Source of the DNA: JACRLW01 sp050181465
GTDB lineage: Bacteria; Planctomycetota; UBA1135; UBA2386
Length of the DNA: 64,000 nucleotides
Reading direction: 5' to 3'
Assembly: GCA_050181465.1 (NCBI GenBank)
Contig: JBFXDD010000003.1
Coordinates: 62,001 to 126,000 of the forward strand
The translations under genes and the position numbers were made by a program. The notes beneath the pieces were generated by a model that worked only from the letters and a program-made list of their open reading frames with translations, was not told the origin of the DNA and searched no databases. This document shows, one piece after another, positions 29,287 through 38,146 of this stretch (the first letter of the stretch is position 1; every line of letters starts with the position of its first letter).

Positions 29287-30486
29287 TCAGAGGCGCTCGA
29301 CGATCATCGCGATGCCCTGGCCGCCGCCGATGCAGGCACTGGCGCAACCGAGCTTGGCGCCGCGGTCGTGAAGCTCGCGCACCAACGTGAGCAACAGGCG
29401 CGTGCCCGTCGCACCCAGCGGATGTCCGAGGGCGATCGCACCGCCGTTGACATTGACCTTCTCGCGATCGAGTTCCAGTTCCTTCTCGCAGCCGAGATAC
29501 TGCGCCGAGAAAGCCTCGTTGATCTCGATCACATCGAGATCGGCGACGGCGATCCCCGCCTTCGCGCAGGCCTGTCGAATCGCCGGCACGGGACCGATAC
29601 CCATGATGTCGGGGGCCACACCTGCGATCCCCCACGACACGATGCGCGCCAGCGGCTTCTTGCCGAGTTCCTTCGCACGTGCGGCGGTGGCGACCACCAG
29701 CGCGGCGGCGCCATCGACGATCCCCGAAGCGTTGCCGGCGGTGACCGTGCCGTCCTTGCCGAAGGCCGCGCGCAACCGCGCGAGCGCCTCCATCGAGGTG
29801 TCCGGCTTGATGTGATCGTCGGTGTCGACGACCAGCTCACCCTTCCCGCGCTTCACGGTCACCGGCACGATCTCGGCCGCGAACTTGCCGGCCTTCACCG
29901 CTGCCGCGCCCAGGCGATGACTGCGCAGGGCGTATTCGTCCTGAGCCTCGCGCGAAATGCCCCACTTCTTGGCAATGTTCTCGGCGGTCTGCGCCATGAA
30001 GCAACCGCAGTAGGGGTCGTACAGCGCGGAGAACAACATGTCCTCGAGCGGCGGCTGCGTGCCGAAGCGGATGCCGCCGCGGATCCCGCGCAGCACGAAC
30101 GGTGCCTGGCTCATGCTCTCCATGCCGCCGGCGACACACAGCCCGGCCTCGCCCACCGCCATCGCATGGCAGGCCGAGACCACGGACTGGATCCCGCTGC
30201 CGCAGATGCGATTGACGGTCAGAGCCGGCGTCTCGATCGGCAGTCCGGCGCGCAGCGCGACGTGGCGCGCGCCGTAGAGCGCATCCGCGCTGGTCTGATT
30301 GCAGTTGCCGATGAAGACCTGATCGATCGCCGACGCAGCGACGCCGCTGCGTTCGATCGCTGCCTTGGTCGCAATCGCGCCGAGTTCGATCGCCGAGAGG
30401 TCGGCAAGGAGGCCGAATCCGGGAGTGCCGGAATACTCGGCCATCGGTGTGCGTGCGCCGCCGAGAATGACGAAGTCCGTGGTCAT
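29287..30486 (-). CDS. Acetyl-CoA acetyltransferase (thiolase)
   Basis: 399 residues, typical of type II thiolases. It condenses or cleaves acetyl-CoA and acyl-CoA units. The nucleophilic Cys is C95 in NRICGSGIQS. The second active-site set is H355 in GGAIALGHPLGATG and C385 in CASACIGGGQG. INEAFSAQYLG is the expected NEAF motif. Length and motifs match AtoB/PhaA-like biosynthetic thiolases, but chain-length specificity cannot be told. The ATG at 30486 is chosen because it directly precedes the first strand (TDFVILGGARTP); the upstream frame is shadow. It lies between the epimerase and aconitase-family genes on the same strand, with gaps of 60 and 16 bases. Confidence 0.94.
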   Translation of the reverse strand: MTTDFVILGGARTPMAEYSGTPGFGLLADLSAIELGAIATKAAIERSGVAASAIDQVFIGNCNQTSADALYGARHVALRAGLPIETPALTVNRICGSGIQSVVSACHAMAVGEAGLCVAGGMESMSQAPFVLRGIRGGIRFGTQPPLEDMLFSALYDPYCGCFMAQTAENIAKKWGISREAQDEYALRSHRLGAAAVKAGKFAAEIVPVTVKRGKGELVVDTDDHIKPDTSMEALARLRAAFGKDGTVTAGNASGIVDGAAALVVATAARAKELGKKPLARIVSWGIAGVAPDIMGIGPVPAIRQACAKAGIAVADLDVIEINEAFSAQYLGCEKELELDREKVNVNGGAIALGHPLGATGTRLLLTLVRELHDRGAKLGCASACIGGGQGIAMIVERL

Positions 30487-30546
30487 CCCGGAAGGATCGG
30501 TCCCGCCCCGACTCGGCGCAAGGATGAGCCGGGAGCCTTCGCGCAC

Positions 30547-31161
30547 TCACGGCAGCCCCAACGACACGACCTCGATCGCACCGACGAAACGAGACGCTCC
30601 CGCGGCGAGGAGGCCGACCTTCGGCGCCTCGAAGGTGACCGTGCGATCCGCATGCACGCAGACCGGGCCGAGCGGTATGCCGCGATCGCCGCACAGCCCG
30701 CTCGGGATGTCGACCGCCAGGCGAGGTCCGCGAGCAGCGTTCACGACCCTGATCCACTCGGCGACGGGCCCTTCGATCGCGCGCGTGAGCCCGGTGCCGA
30801 ACAGCGCGTCGATCCACACCACATCGGGGTGTGCGAGCTCCTCGACGGGCAGTTCCTCGAGGATCTCGCGACCCGCTGCCCGCAGGATGCGCAGTTGCAA
30901 GGCGGCATCGGGTGACTTGGCGGGGTCGGGCTCGGCGGCGACGCACACGCGCGCCGACGGGCCGAGATGCCGAGCGGCGGCGACACCGTCACCGCCGTTG
31001 TTGCCGGACCCCGCGAGAACGACGAAGCGCGAGCCCATGCGGCGGGCGGCGTCGGCGACCCCACGCGCCGCGTTCTCCATCAAGAGGATCGACGGCATCC
31101 CGAGAACCTCGACGGCGTGACGATCGATCGCGCGAGCCTGAGCGACGGTGAGCGTGCGCAT
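30547..31161 (-). CDS. nnrE: NAD(P)H-hydrate epimerase (YjeF N-terminal domain only)
   Basis: 204 residues of the YjeF_N family, which epimerises damaged NADHX/NADPHX before repair by a dehydratase. Seen motifs are LMENAARGVADAA and the Gly-rich loop LAGSGNNGGDGVAAARHL, followed by WIDALFGTGL and VDIPSGLCGDRG with the catalytic Asp region. In many bacteria this domain is fused to the ADP/ATP-dependent dehydratase; here it stands alone and the dehydratase is not in the window. The ATG at 31161 precedes the conserved start (RTLTVAQARAID), 28 bases after recG. Confidence 0.93.
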   Translation of the reverse strand: MRTLTVAQARAIDRHAVEVLGMPSILLMENAARGVADAARRMGSRFVVLAGSGNNGGDGVAAARHLGPSARVCVAAEPDPAKSPDAALQLRILRAAGREILEELPVEELAHPDVVWIDALFGTGLTRAIEGPVAEWIRVVNAARGPRLAVDIPSGLCGDRGIPLGPVCVHADRTVTFEAPKVGLLAAGASRFVGAIEVVSLGLP

Positions 31162-31189
31162 GGTCGGTGGCTGTGGTTTGGGCGGGCGC

Positions 31190-33211
31190 CTACTCCGAGC
31201 GGACGGCCTCGCGCGCGCGCAAGAGCAGCGCGTGGTCGTCGATCGGGTCGAGTGCGCGGAAGTCGATCGCACCGCTCTGCCGGAGGCCACAGAGTTCGCC
31301 GGCGCCGCGCAGCGCCAAGTCCTGCTCGGCCAGATCGAAGCCGTCGGTCGAATTCACGATCGCAGCGATCCGCGGACTCGCGTCGCCGGTGAGGATGCAG
31401 AGGCCGCGACGCAGCCCACGGCCGACCCGCCCGCGCAGTTGATGCAGTGCGGCGAGACCGAATTGCTCCGCCGCCACGACGACCATCAGCGCGGCGCGCG
31501 GTACGTCGATGCCGACTTCGAGGACGGTGGTGCCGATCAACACGTCGATCACGCCGGCGGCAAGCGCGCGTGCGGCCTGCGACCGCTCGGCAGCAGGCAT
31601 GCGACCGTGGACGACGGCGCAAGCGAATCGCGGTGCCAGTTCGGCGTGCAGCCGCATCACACCACCCTTCTCGCCGTTTTCGCCGATCTTCGGGCAGACC
31701 ACGAACACCCCGTGGCCTCGCCGCACCGCCCGCGCGATCGCGCGCAGCACTCTCGGCCAACGCTGCCGCGCCACGAAGCGCGCGTGCGCCGGGCCGCGGA
31801 GCTGCGGTCGGCCTCGCAGTTCCAGCAGATCGAGGTCGCCGAAGCGCGCGAGCGCGGTCGTTCGCGGGATCGGCGTCGCGCTCATCACGAGCAGGTGCGG
31901 CGCTCGTCCCTTCGCGCTCAGCGCCTGCCGCTGGCCGACCCCGAAGCGATGATCTTCGTCGACGATCGCCAGTCCCAGCCGCGCGAACTCGGTGGCGGTC
32001 GCGAGCAGGGCGTGCGTTCCGAACACCAGGTCCACGATCCCCGCTGCGATCGCTGCGCGCAGGGCACGTTGCTGGCTGCTCGGCATGCTTCCGGTGAGAC
32101 AGGCGACGTTCACGCCTCCGCGGGTCAGAGCGTCGACATGTCGCTGGTGGTGCTGTTCGACCAACAACTCGGTCGGCGCGAGGAAGGCAACTTGGCAGCC
32201 GGCGCGCGCCGCCAGCAAGGCCGCATCGAGGGCAACCGCAGTCTTGCCGCTGCCGACGTCGCCCAAGAGCAACACCCCCATCGGTTCGCTGCGAGAAAGG
32301 CGGGTGCGCAGATCGAGCATCGCCGCGCGCTGGCTCGACGTCGGGGAGAAGCCGAGGATGTCGGCGAGGCGAGCGTCGTGATCCGTCTCCGCCACCGCCC
32401 GCGGCGCGATCGACTGGAGTCGCGCGCGGCGAACGCGTTCGAGCCGCCGAAACAACTCGACGGCCTCGTGCAGCGCGAACCAGCGGCGCGTGCTCTCATG
32501 CTCCGCGACGTCCGTCGGCCGGTGCATGGCGACGAGCAAGGCCCGCAGATCGCGACGGTCGCCGAGCGCACTCTCGCCGAGTCCGACCGGCAGGGGCGGC
32601 AGCAGGTCGTGCACGGCGATCCGCTCGATGGCCAGAGCGATCACGCGGCGCAGTGCCCCCTCGGCGACACCTTCGATCGCGCGGTAGGCGACGGTGCAGC
32701 GCTCGCCTCGGAGCTGCGGCGCGGCGACGACTTCGACCTGATCGAGCCCGAAGTCGACGCCATCCTGGCGCAGCGTCCCCTCCAACGTGAGCGTGACGCC
32801 AGGCTCGAAGGTGTGCAGCCGCCAAGGTTGATTGAAGAACGCGACGCGCAGCCGGATGGTCGGCTCCCCGACGGCCGGCGGCGAGGCGGGGACGGTCGTG
32901 AGTTCGGCGCTGACCAGCGTCCGCCCGCCCCGAAGGCGTCGTCGTTCGACCAGAACCACCCTGGCCGCCACGCGCACCCGTCGGCCCAGCGCCGCACTCG
33001 GCGGGTCAACCAGCGGGGCGACGTCGCGATGGCGACGCGGAAACCAGAGCACGAGGTCGCGAAGCGTCGCGATCCCAACCGCCGCGAGCGCGGCGGCGGT
33101 GCGCGGACCGACCCCGCGCAGGACGGTGAGGGGCGAGTCGGCCGGCAGCGGCGTATGCGCCGGCGACGACGACGGCGAACCGGCCGATTGCATCGCCGCC
33201 GAGGATTCCAT
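31190..33211 (-). CDS. recG: ATP-dependent DNA helicase RecG
   Basis: 673 residues, slightly shorter than the usual 690-700. RecG reverses stalled replication forks and processes recombination junctions. The N-terminal wedge/OB-fold region (about 28-200) starts with a helix-hairpin-like LRGVGPRTAAALAAVGI. The helicase core has Walker A GDVGSGKT (317-324), the DEDH box (418-421), SATPIPRT and motif VI QLRGRVGRGLRRG. The last motif includes the TRG-like coupling region of the family. The ATG at 33211 gives a Ser-rich leader of about 25 residues. It is the first gene of a minus-strand run down to 25136 and is divergent from the pyrophosphorylase gene. Confidence 0.95.
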   Translation of the reverse strand: MESSAAMQSAGSPSSSPAHTPLPADSPLTVLRGVGPRTAAALAAVGIATLRDLVLWFPRRHRDVAPLVDPPSAALGRRVRVAARVVLVERRRLRGGRTLVSAELTTVPASPPAVGEPTIRLRVAFFNQPWRLHTFEPGVTLTLEGTLRQDGVDFGLDQVEVVAAPQLRGERCTVAYRAIEGVAEGALRRVIALAIERIAVHDLLPPLPVGLGESALGDRRDLRALLVAMHRPTDVAEHESTRRWFALHEAVELFRRLERVRRARLQSIAPRAVAETDHDARLADILGFSPTSSQRAAMLDLRTRLSRSEPMGVLLLGDVGSGKTAVALDAALLAARAGCQVAFLAPTELLVEQHHQRHVDALTRGGVNVACLTGSMPSSQQRALRAAIAAGIVDLVFGTHALLATATEFARLGLAIVDEDHRFGVGQRQALSAKGRAPHLLVMSATPIPRTTALARFGDLDLLELRGRPQLRGPAHARFVARQRWPRVLRAIARAVRRGHGVFVVCPKIGENGEKGGVMRLHAELAPRFACAVVHGRMPAAERSQAARALAAGVIDVLIGTTVLEVGIDVPRAALMVVVAAEQFGLAALHQLRGRVGRGLRRGLCILTGDASPRIAAIVNSTDGFDLAEQDLALRGAGELCGLRQSGAIDFRALDPIDDHALLLRAREAVRSE

Positions 33212-33308
33212 GGCGACGGATGTTCCGCTCCTGATCGGAAAATGCCAAGCAGCAGCACGACCGCGCCTTCGGAAGGCAGGCGCGCTTGGGGTGGCCCTTG
33301 GCTAACGT

Positions 33309-34457
33309 GTGCGCCCCTCCGTTCCCGATCCCCCTGGGACCGCATTGAACGAACTCACCCCGACCGACCTCGCCTTCCTACACCGCTTCGGCTTCGACGA
33401 CGCCCTCTTCGCCGACTGGCAGGAGCAAGTGCGCACGCACCGGCTGTCGACCGCGAACAACCGAGTTCGCGATCGAATGTTGCCGCCGTCGAGCGAACAG
33501 ATCGCGGAGCTGCCGCGAACCGGCACGACCGAGCGGGAAGCACTCGAGCGGATCGGCGAAGCGGCGATCCAACGCGGTGAGTTGGGGCTCGTCATCCTCA
33601 ACGGCGGCATGGCCACGCGATTCGGCGGCGTGGTGAAGGGCGTGGTCGAAGTGCTGCCGGGGCAATCGTTCCTCGGCTTGAAGATCCGCGAAGCCCTGGC
33701 GACCGGCCGACGCTTGGGCGGCAACATCCCCGTCTACCTCATGAACAGCTTCGCGACCGACGAAGCGACGCGTGCTCATCTGATCGAGCACGACAACTTC
33801 GGCGCGGGCGACGGCGATCTCGAGTGCTTCACGCAGTTCATCTCGGTTCGCATGACGAAGGAGGGCGAGGTGTTCCGTGACGCAGCCGGCAAGATCTCGC
33901 CGTACGGTCCCGGCCACGGCGACTTCGCGCCGTCGCTGCGTGCCAGTGGAGTGCTCGATCGCTTTCGTGCCCGCGGCGGCCGCTACCTGCTGCTCGCCAA
34001 CGTCGACAATCTCGGTGCGCGCGTCTGCCCGGGGATCCTGGGGATGCACATCCAGAGCCACGCGGAGACGACGGTGGAGGTCGCGCCCAAGTGGCCCGGC
34101 GACGTCGGCGGTTCGCCGTGGCTCTACCGCGGGAAGTTGCAGCTCATCGAACAGATCCGCTACCCGGAAGGCTTCGACGCGGATGTGGTCAACGTCTTCA
34201 ACACGAACACCTTCCATTTCAGCGCGGATGCTCTCGACCGCGACTTCGAGCTGGGGTGGTACTACGTGGAGAAGAAGGTCGACGGCAAAGTCGCCGTGCA
34301 AGTCGAACGCCTGGTCGGCGAGATGACGCGGTTCTTGCGCAGTCAGTTCGTGCGCGTGAAGCGCACGGGGCCGTCCTCGCGCTTCTTCCCGATCAAGACC
34401 CCGGAAGACCTGGTCGCGGGGAAGGACGAGATCGCCAGCCTGGTCGGCGATTGCTGA
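33309..34457 (+). CDS. UTP-glucose-1-phosphate uridylyltransferase family (UDPGP) protein
   Basis: 382 residues of the eukaryotic-type UDP-sugar pyrophosphorylase family (PF01704). It would make a UDP-sugar from UTP and a sugar 1-phosphate. The nucleotide loop is LVILNGGMATRFGG; the uridine-binding region is LLLANVDNLGARV. Other conserved parts are PVYLMNSFATDEATRAHL, FNTNTFHF and SRFFPIKTPEDL. The GTG at 33309 is used, but a TTG at 33345, right before NELTPTDLAFL, is a strong alternative because the first 12 residues are Pro-rich. The sugar specificity is not visible. It lies 1 base before the HAD gene, implying a shared transcript and related sugar-phosphate work. Confidence 0.88.
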   Translation: MRPSVPDPPGTALNELTPTDLAFLHRFGFDDALFADWQEQVRTHRLSTANNRVRDRMLPPSSEQIAELPRTGTTEREALERIGEAAIQRGELGLVILNGGMATRFGGVVKGVVEVLPGQSFLGLKIREALATGRRLGGNIPVYLMNSFATDEATRAHLIEHDNFGAGDGDLECFTQFISVRMTKEGEVFRDAAGKISPYGPGHGDFAPSLRASGVLDRFRARGGRYLLLANVDNLGARVCPGILGMHIQSHAETTVEVAPKWPGDVGGSPWLYRGKLQLIEQIRYPEGFDADVVNVFNTNTFHFSADALDRDFELGWYYVEKKVDGKVAVQVERLVGEMTRFLRSQFVRVKRTGPSSRFFPIKTPEDLVAGKDEIASLVGDC

Positions 34458-34458
34458 A

Positions 34459-35133
34459 GTGGGCGCATCCGCAAGCGGCGCCGCGATCGCGGTGATCTTC
34501 GATATGGACGGCGTGCTGGTCGACAGCTACGCCGCGCATTACGAGAGCTGGCGGCAGACCTGCGAACGACACGGGGTGCCGCTTCCCGAAGCCGTGTTCG
34601 CCAAGGGTTTCGGCAAGACGAGCGTCGACTTTCTTCGCGAACTCTGGCCGAGGCCGATCGACGAGAGTGCCTGCCGTGCGATCGAGCACGAGAAGGAACT
34701 CGCGTATCGCCGACGGTTGGACGAGCACTTTCCGGAAGTGCCCGGCGCCCGCGAACTCGTGCTGGATCTCGCCCGCGACGGCTTCGCTCTCGCGGTCGGT
34801 TCTTCAGGTCCGCCGGAGAACGTCGCCATGGTGCTCGACGCGCTGCGCGTTCGCGAGTGCTTCGGCGCTGTCGTGACCGGCCGCGACGTCACGCGCGGCA
34901 AACCGGATCCGATGGTGTTCCGGCTCGCTGCCGAGCGACTGGGAGTGCCGGCCGCGCGCGCCGTCGTGATCGAAGATGCGAGCGTCGGCATCGCCGCAGC
35001 TCACGCGGCGGGAATGCGAGCGATCGGCTATGTGAGCACCGGTCGCACGCGCGAAGAGCTGGCAGCAGCCGACCGCGTGGTCCTGTCGCTGCGCGAGCTC
35101 TCTGCCGCATCCATCCGATCGCCGATCGCGTGA
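34459..35133 (+). CDS. HAD family phosphatase, beta-phosphoglucomutase-like
   Basis: 224 residues. Haloacid-dehalogenase fold: motif I FDMDGVLVDS with nucleophile D15 and acid/base D17, motif II in AVGSSGPPENV, motif III lysine in GKPDP and motif IV in VIEDASVG. The cap is the helical C1 type (about 25-95). Such proteins dephosphorylate or isomerise small sugar phosphates; pairing with the UDP-sugar pyrophosphorylase 1 base upstream supports a sugar-phosphate substrate. The start is a GTG at 34459. Its last third is also present, without the start, as part of a tandem duplication at 37793. The gene ends head-to-head against the 540-residue secreted gene, with no gap. Confidence 0.9.
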   Translation: MGASASGAAIAVIFDMDGVLVDSYAAHYESWRQTCERHGVPLPEAVFAKGFGKTSVDFLRELWPRPIDESACRAIEHEKELAYRRRLDEHFPEVPGARELVLDLARDGFALAVGSSGPPENVAMVLDALRVRECFGAVVTGRDVTRGKPDPMVFRLAAERLGVPAARAVVIEDASVGIAAAHAAGMRAIGYVSTGRTREELAAADRVVLSLRELSAASIRSPIA

Positions 35134-36756
35134 TCAACGGCTCAGTTGCCGTCGAAGCGCGCGCCACCGTTCACGGTCGGCTTCGCTCGGCGCGCCGGTC
35201 TCGGAGTCCTGCCCCAGCATCACCCGGGCTTCCCTCACGGACTCTCCCCGTCGCGATCGTTCGACGGCTTCCTGCATGGAGCGAAGCCACTCACTCCGCG
35301 ACCGGCCGGGTTGCCCCGAACGTGCCGCCGGGGGAGCAGCAGCTCCGGCCATGGGGCTCGCCCATGCCGGAAGAATCGCCGAACCGGCGACACTGCTCAA
35401 TGCGACGCCGCCGCCGGGGTCCGCGACTGCGATCTGAAAGAACAGCACGACATTCTGGAGAGCTTCGATTGCGGGCACATCGAAGCGCGCGCGCAAGATG
35501 GCGTGATCGGCTCCCGCCGGAAGCTCGACCGAGAACGGATAGATGGACGGCCCACTCAGGGTCACACCACCGGTCGACAACGGCACGATGGGATCGATCA
35601 TGGGGTCCACCTCGGCCTCTCGAACGTCCACCAACAAGAAGCACGACAGGCTGACCGCCGTCGCGGCGGGGCTCTGAAGTCGCACCCGAGCCTGCGGTCC
35701 GAAGAGTCGGTTCACGCCCACATAGAGCAGCTCCGCGGGTAAGGCGATGTCGCGGTCCAACGTCAGCGTACTGCCGCCGATCGCCTCGCCGTAGCGCACG
35801 ATCGGCGTGACACTCACCGGCGAGCGATCCGAACCAGCGATCACGTAGCGGGGCCCGGGTAAGTCGAAGAACAGGTCGGGGCACAGAATCCCCTCGACCT
35901 CCCCAGGTCCGGGATGCACTCCCGCCAAGATGGGCGGTGCCAGTGGATCGAGCAGGTAGCGCACCTCGTAGTCGAGGGCGGCTCCATCGGTAATGGCACT
36001 CAAACGCAGCACGCCTGGAACCGGCAGTGCGCCGTTTCGCTCGACATGCCACGCCGGCACGGGAGTCGCTCCGACGCCCACGATGAACGGTATGAACTGC
36101 AGGTTCGCACCCGATCGCTTGACGTAGTATCCCAGTCCATTGGGGGTCGTGAACTCTGCAGCGTCTTCGGAGGGATTGAGCCGAATGAATCGCTTGGCCA
36201 AGATCGGCACTTCCGGCACACCAAAGCCAACTGTCCATTGCGGAGTCGGCGGAAGCGGCTGATCCGGCCCGTTCCAGGGCGCCATCCAGACCTGTCGGGC
36301 ACTCTTGTCCAACACGAAGATGATGGGCAGCTGTGGGCTCCAACTGATGTCCGAGGCATCGATCCCCGGGAGTATCACTTGCGAGCCGAACTGGATCTCG
36401 TGCGGCGAGCCCAAGGCCAAGCACGCCACAAAGATCACCGCCGACTGCGAAGCTTCGCCGGGATCCCTCGTGCCGCAGCAGAGAACGGTCGGCGGGTCGG
36501 CCTCGGACACCTCGACCCCATCGCCGGGAAGATCGAAGGGTGCGGCGATAGTAATGAGGTCTCGTCGATATACCCAATGAATCTCATTCTTCGGATCGTC
36601 CGCCAGCCCACACGTAAGCATCCCCGTACCCGCGGAATGAGGTACGAACATCCCTCGGAGATCTGCATCCGGGTCTTGTGCAGGGGTATAGGACGAGAGC
36701 GCGACCATCATCGCTGCGGCTGGCTCGCGCACCCCAGGAACTCCAAACATCTTCAT
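35134..36756 (-). CDS. Hypothetical secreted protein, copy 1 of a duplicated pair
   Basis: 540 residues; no family recognised. The N-terminus is signal-like (PGVREPAAAMMVALSSYTPAQ). The body is rich in Pro, Gly, Val and Leu with many beta-strand stretches (QLPIIFVLDKSARQVWMAP, YVIAGSDRSPVSVTPIV), suggesting a beta-propeller or multi-sheet fold. The C-terminal about 70 residues are charged and helical (SEWLRSMQEAVERSRRGESV). The ATG overlaps the stop of the metalloprotease-like gene as ATGA, so the two are made together. It is head-to-head with the HAD gene end (35133/35134). The C-terminal 340 or so residues are identical to copy 2, while the N-terminal part differs. Confidence 0.82.
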   Translation of the reverse strand: MKMFGVPGVREPAAAMMVALSSYTPAQDPDADLRGMFVPHSAGTGMLTCGLADDPKNEIHWVYRRDLITIAAPFDLPGDGVEVSEADPPTVLCCGTRDPGEASQSAVIFVACLALGSPHEIQFGSQVILPGIDASDISWSPQLPIIFVLDKSARQVWMAPWNGPDQPLPPTPQWTVGFGVPEVPILAKRFIRLNPSEDAAEFTTPNGLGYYVKRSGANLQFIPFIVGVGATPVPAWHVERNGALPVPGVLRLSAITDGAALDYEVRYLLDPLAPPILAGVHPGPGEVEGILCPDLFFDLPGPRYVIAGSDRSPVSVTPIVRYGEAIGGSTLTLDRDIALPAELLYVGVNRLFGPQARVRLQSPAATAVSLSCFLLVDVREAEVDPMIDPIVPLSTGGVTLSGPSIYPFSVELPAGADHAILRARFDVPAIEALQNVVLFFQIAVADPGGGVALSSVAGSAILPAWASPMAGAAAPPAARSGQPGRSRSEWLRSMQEAVERSRRGESVREARVMLGQDSETGAPSEADRERWRALRRQLSR

Positions 36757-37469
36757 AGTTCACCTTCCTTCCGGCGCGCTTCATTGTTCTTACGGGTCAC
36801 CAGCATATTCAGCGTCTTGTGCAACTCGGCAGGCGGGTTCGGTCCCAAAGCGTCGATCCCTTTGTCCAGAATTTCGATCTCCCAACAGTAGGCATCGAAT
36901 TCCTCGCAGGCATGCGACTTCACATCCGGCGGTGCGGCCGGCGGCCATGGATAATCGTCATCGAATGCGTGGGAAAACTCGTGGAGGAGCACCCCGGCGA
37001 GCAGCCAGCAAGCCGCATCGGGATCCTCGGAAAGGTACTGATCTTTGCCCGTTCCCTTCCATTCAGTCTTGCCGAGGCAGATCGTCTCCCACTCATCCTT
37101 GGAGAGTCGTCCCTTGCTCTGCTTCGTGAGCCCACGCGCGTTCTTGGGTAGTTCATCATTCTGGAGTTTCTCCCCGAGTCCTGGCCAAGCGTTGCGAAAG
37201 TACTTCCTCGCGAGCAAGCCACCCAGAGCACCCCAGCGGGGGTCATCAGGCGGCCAACCCGCACCGGGCAGCAGGCCATCGTTCAGAGCGCAGTCCAGAA
37301 GCTTGTCCGTAGCGGCATCCACCGCGGCTTCCTGCGCCGGCGTGAGTGGACAAGCTCCCGCAGGAGCCTGTCCGTGAACCGAAGAAACCGCGCTCAAACA
37401 GAGCATCGGAGTGCACATGAGCGCAGTGCGCAGCAAACCAAGACTGCGCCGCAACATGACTGATTTCAC
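36753..37469 (-). CDS. Secreted HExxH metalloprotease-like protein, copy 1
   Basis: 238 residues. The signal peptide (LRRSLGLLRTALMCTPMLCL) ends near VSSVHGQ. The mature part contains HEFSH in WLLAGVLLHEFSHAFDDD, the HExxH zinc motif of zincin peptidases. About 24 residues later comes EEFDAYCWEIE, which could give the third (Glu) ligand as in gluzincins. Four or more Cys suggest disulfides. The GTG at 37469 is used because GAGGAG lies 7 bases upstream and copy 2 has no later ATG. The stop overlaps the 540-residue gene. Family not assigned; peptidase activity is inferred from the motif. Codons are less GC-rich than those of the neighbours. Confidence 0.8.
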   Translation of the reverse strand: MKSVMLRRSLGLLRTALMCTPMLCLSAVSSVHGQAPAGACPLTPAQEAAVDAATDKLLDCALNDGLLPGAGWPPDDPRWGALGGLLARKYFRNAWPGLGEKLQNDELPKNARGLTKQSKGRLSKDEWETICLGKTEWKGTGKDQYLSEDPDAACWLLAGVLLHEFSHAFDDDYPWPPAAPPDVKSHACEEFDAYCWEIEILDKGIDALGPNPPAELHKTLNMLVTRKNNEARRKEGEL

Positions 37470-37792
37470 GTCGAATCTCCTCTCGAGAGTCGTCCGGAGG
37501 GATCCCAGCCTGCGATGGGAACAGCCGCGACTGCGACTGCGACTAGCAACGCTGGTCATCGTGGTAACCTAGAAATCGATGAGCCGGCTCAGGACTCACC
37601 TCGATGGTCTCCAAGCCGATCTCGGGTCACTCACTCGGGAGTCCCATCCGGCAGGTCGAGGATGAACGTGGGCTGTCGACCTGAACCGCATTCTCATCAA
37701 CCCTCTCGAATCACCCGGACTCTCGCGACCCCCCAGGCTCCTTCGGACACCTCGCGGATTCGCGCAGTGACGGCGAAGTCCGCTCGGACGCA
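37470..37792. other. Leader region upstream of the metalloprotease-like gene, copy 1
   Basis: 323 bases without a convincing gene, conserved with the leader of copy 2 (40483-40805). It includes the Shine-Dalgarno at 37477-37482 and a short AGTCGC triplet repeat on the minus strand. The conservation suggests it holds the promoter or an mRNA leader. It ends at 37792, where the duplicated HAD sequence begins. Confidence 0.6.
37477..37482 (-). promoter_or_regulatory. Shine-Dalgarno GAGGAG for the GTG at 37469
   Basis: GAGGAG on the minus strand, 7 bases before the GTG at 37469. The same site is found at 40490-40495 before the GTG at 40482. It fixes the start of both metalloprotease-like genes at a GTG. 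Confidence 0.65.
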
Positions 37793-38146
37793 GGCTTCGC
37801 TCTCGCGGTCGGTTCTTCAGGTCCGCCGGAGAACGTCGCCATGGTGCTCGACGCGCTGCGCGTTCGCGAGTGCTTCGGCGCTGTCGTGACCGGCCGCGAC
37901 GTCACGCGCGGCAAACCGGATCCGATGGTGTTCCGGCTCGCTGCCGAGCGACTGGGAGTGCCGGCCGCGCGCGCCGTCGTGATCGAAGATGCGAGCGTCG
38001 GCATCGCCGCAGCTCACGCGGCGGGAATGCGAGCGATCGGCTATGTGAGCACCGGTCGCACGCGCGAAGAGCTGGCAGCAGCCGACCGCGTGGTCCTGTC
38101 GCTGCGCGAGCTCTCTGCCGCATCCATCCGATCGCCGATCGCGTGA
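37793..38146 (+). pseudogene. 3' fragment of the HAD phosphatase gene
   Basis: A copy of the last 117 codons of the HAD gene at 34459-35133 (positions 34780-35133), created by the tandem duplication. It lacks the start codon and motif I, so it cannot encode a working phosphatase. An ATG inside it (37841) could at most give a 101-residue C-terminal piece. The sequence appears identical to the source, which implies a recent event. The junction at 37793 shows only the short shared sequence GGCTTCGC. Confidence 0.85.

Larger units (their letters stand above)
34780..37792. repeat. Tandem duplication unit, copy 1 (3013 bp)
   Basis: The segment 34780-37792 reappears as 37793-40805. From 34780 to about 36171 the two copies are identical as far as I can read, with one difference (T at 36136, C at 39149). 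Beyond 36171 they diverge clearly but stay alignable to the end of the unit. The unit includes the 3' third of the HAD gene, the 540-residue gene, the metalloprotease-like gene and its leader. Confidence 0.95.
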
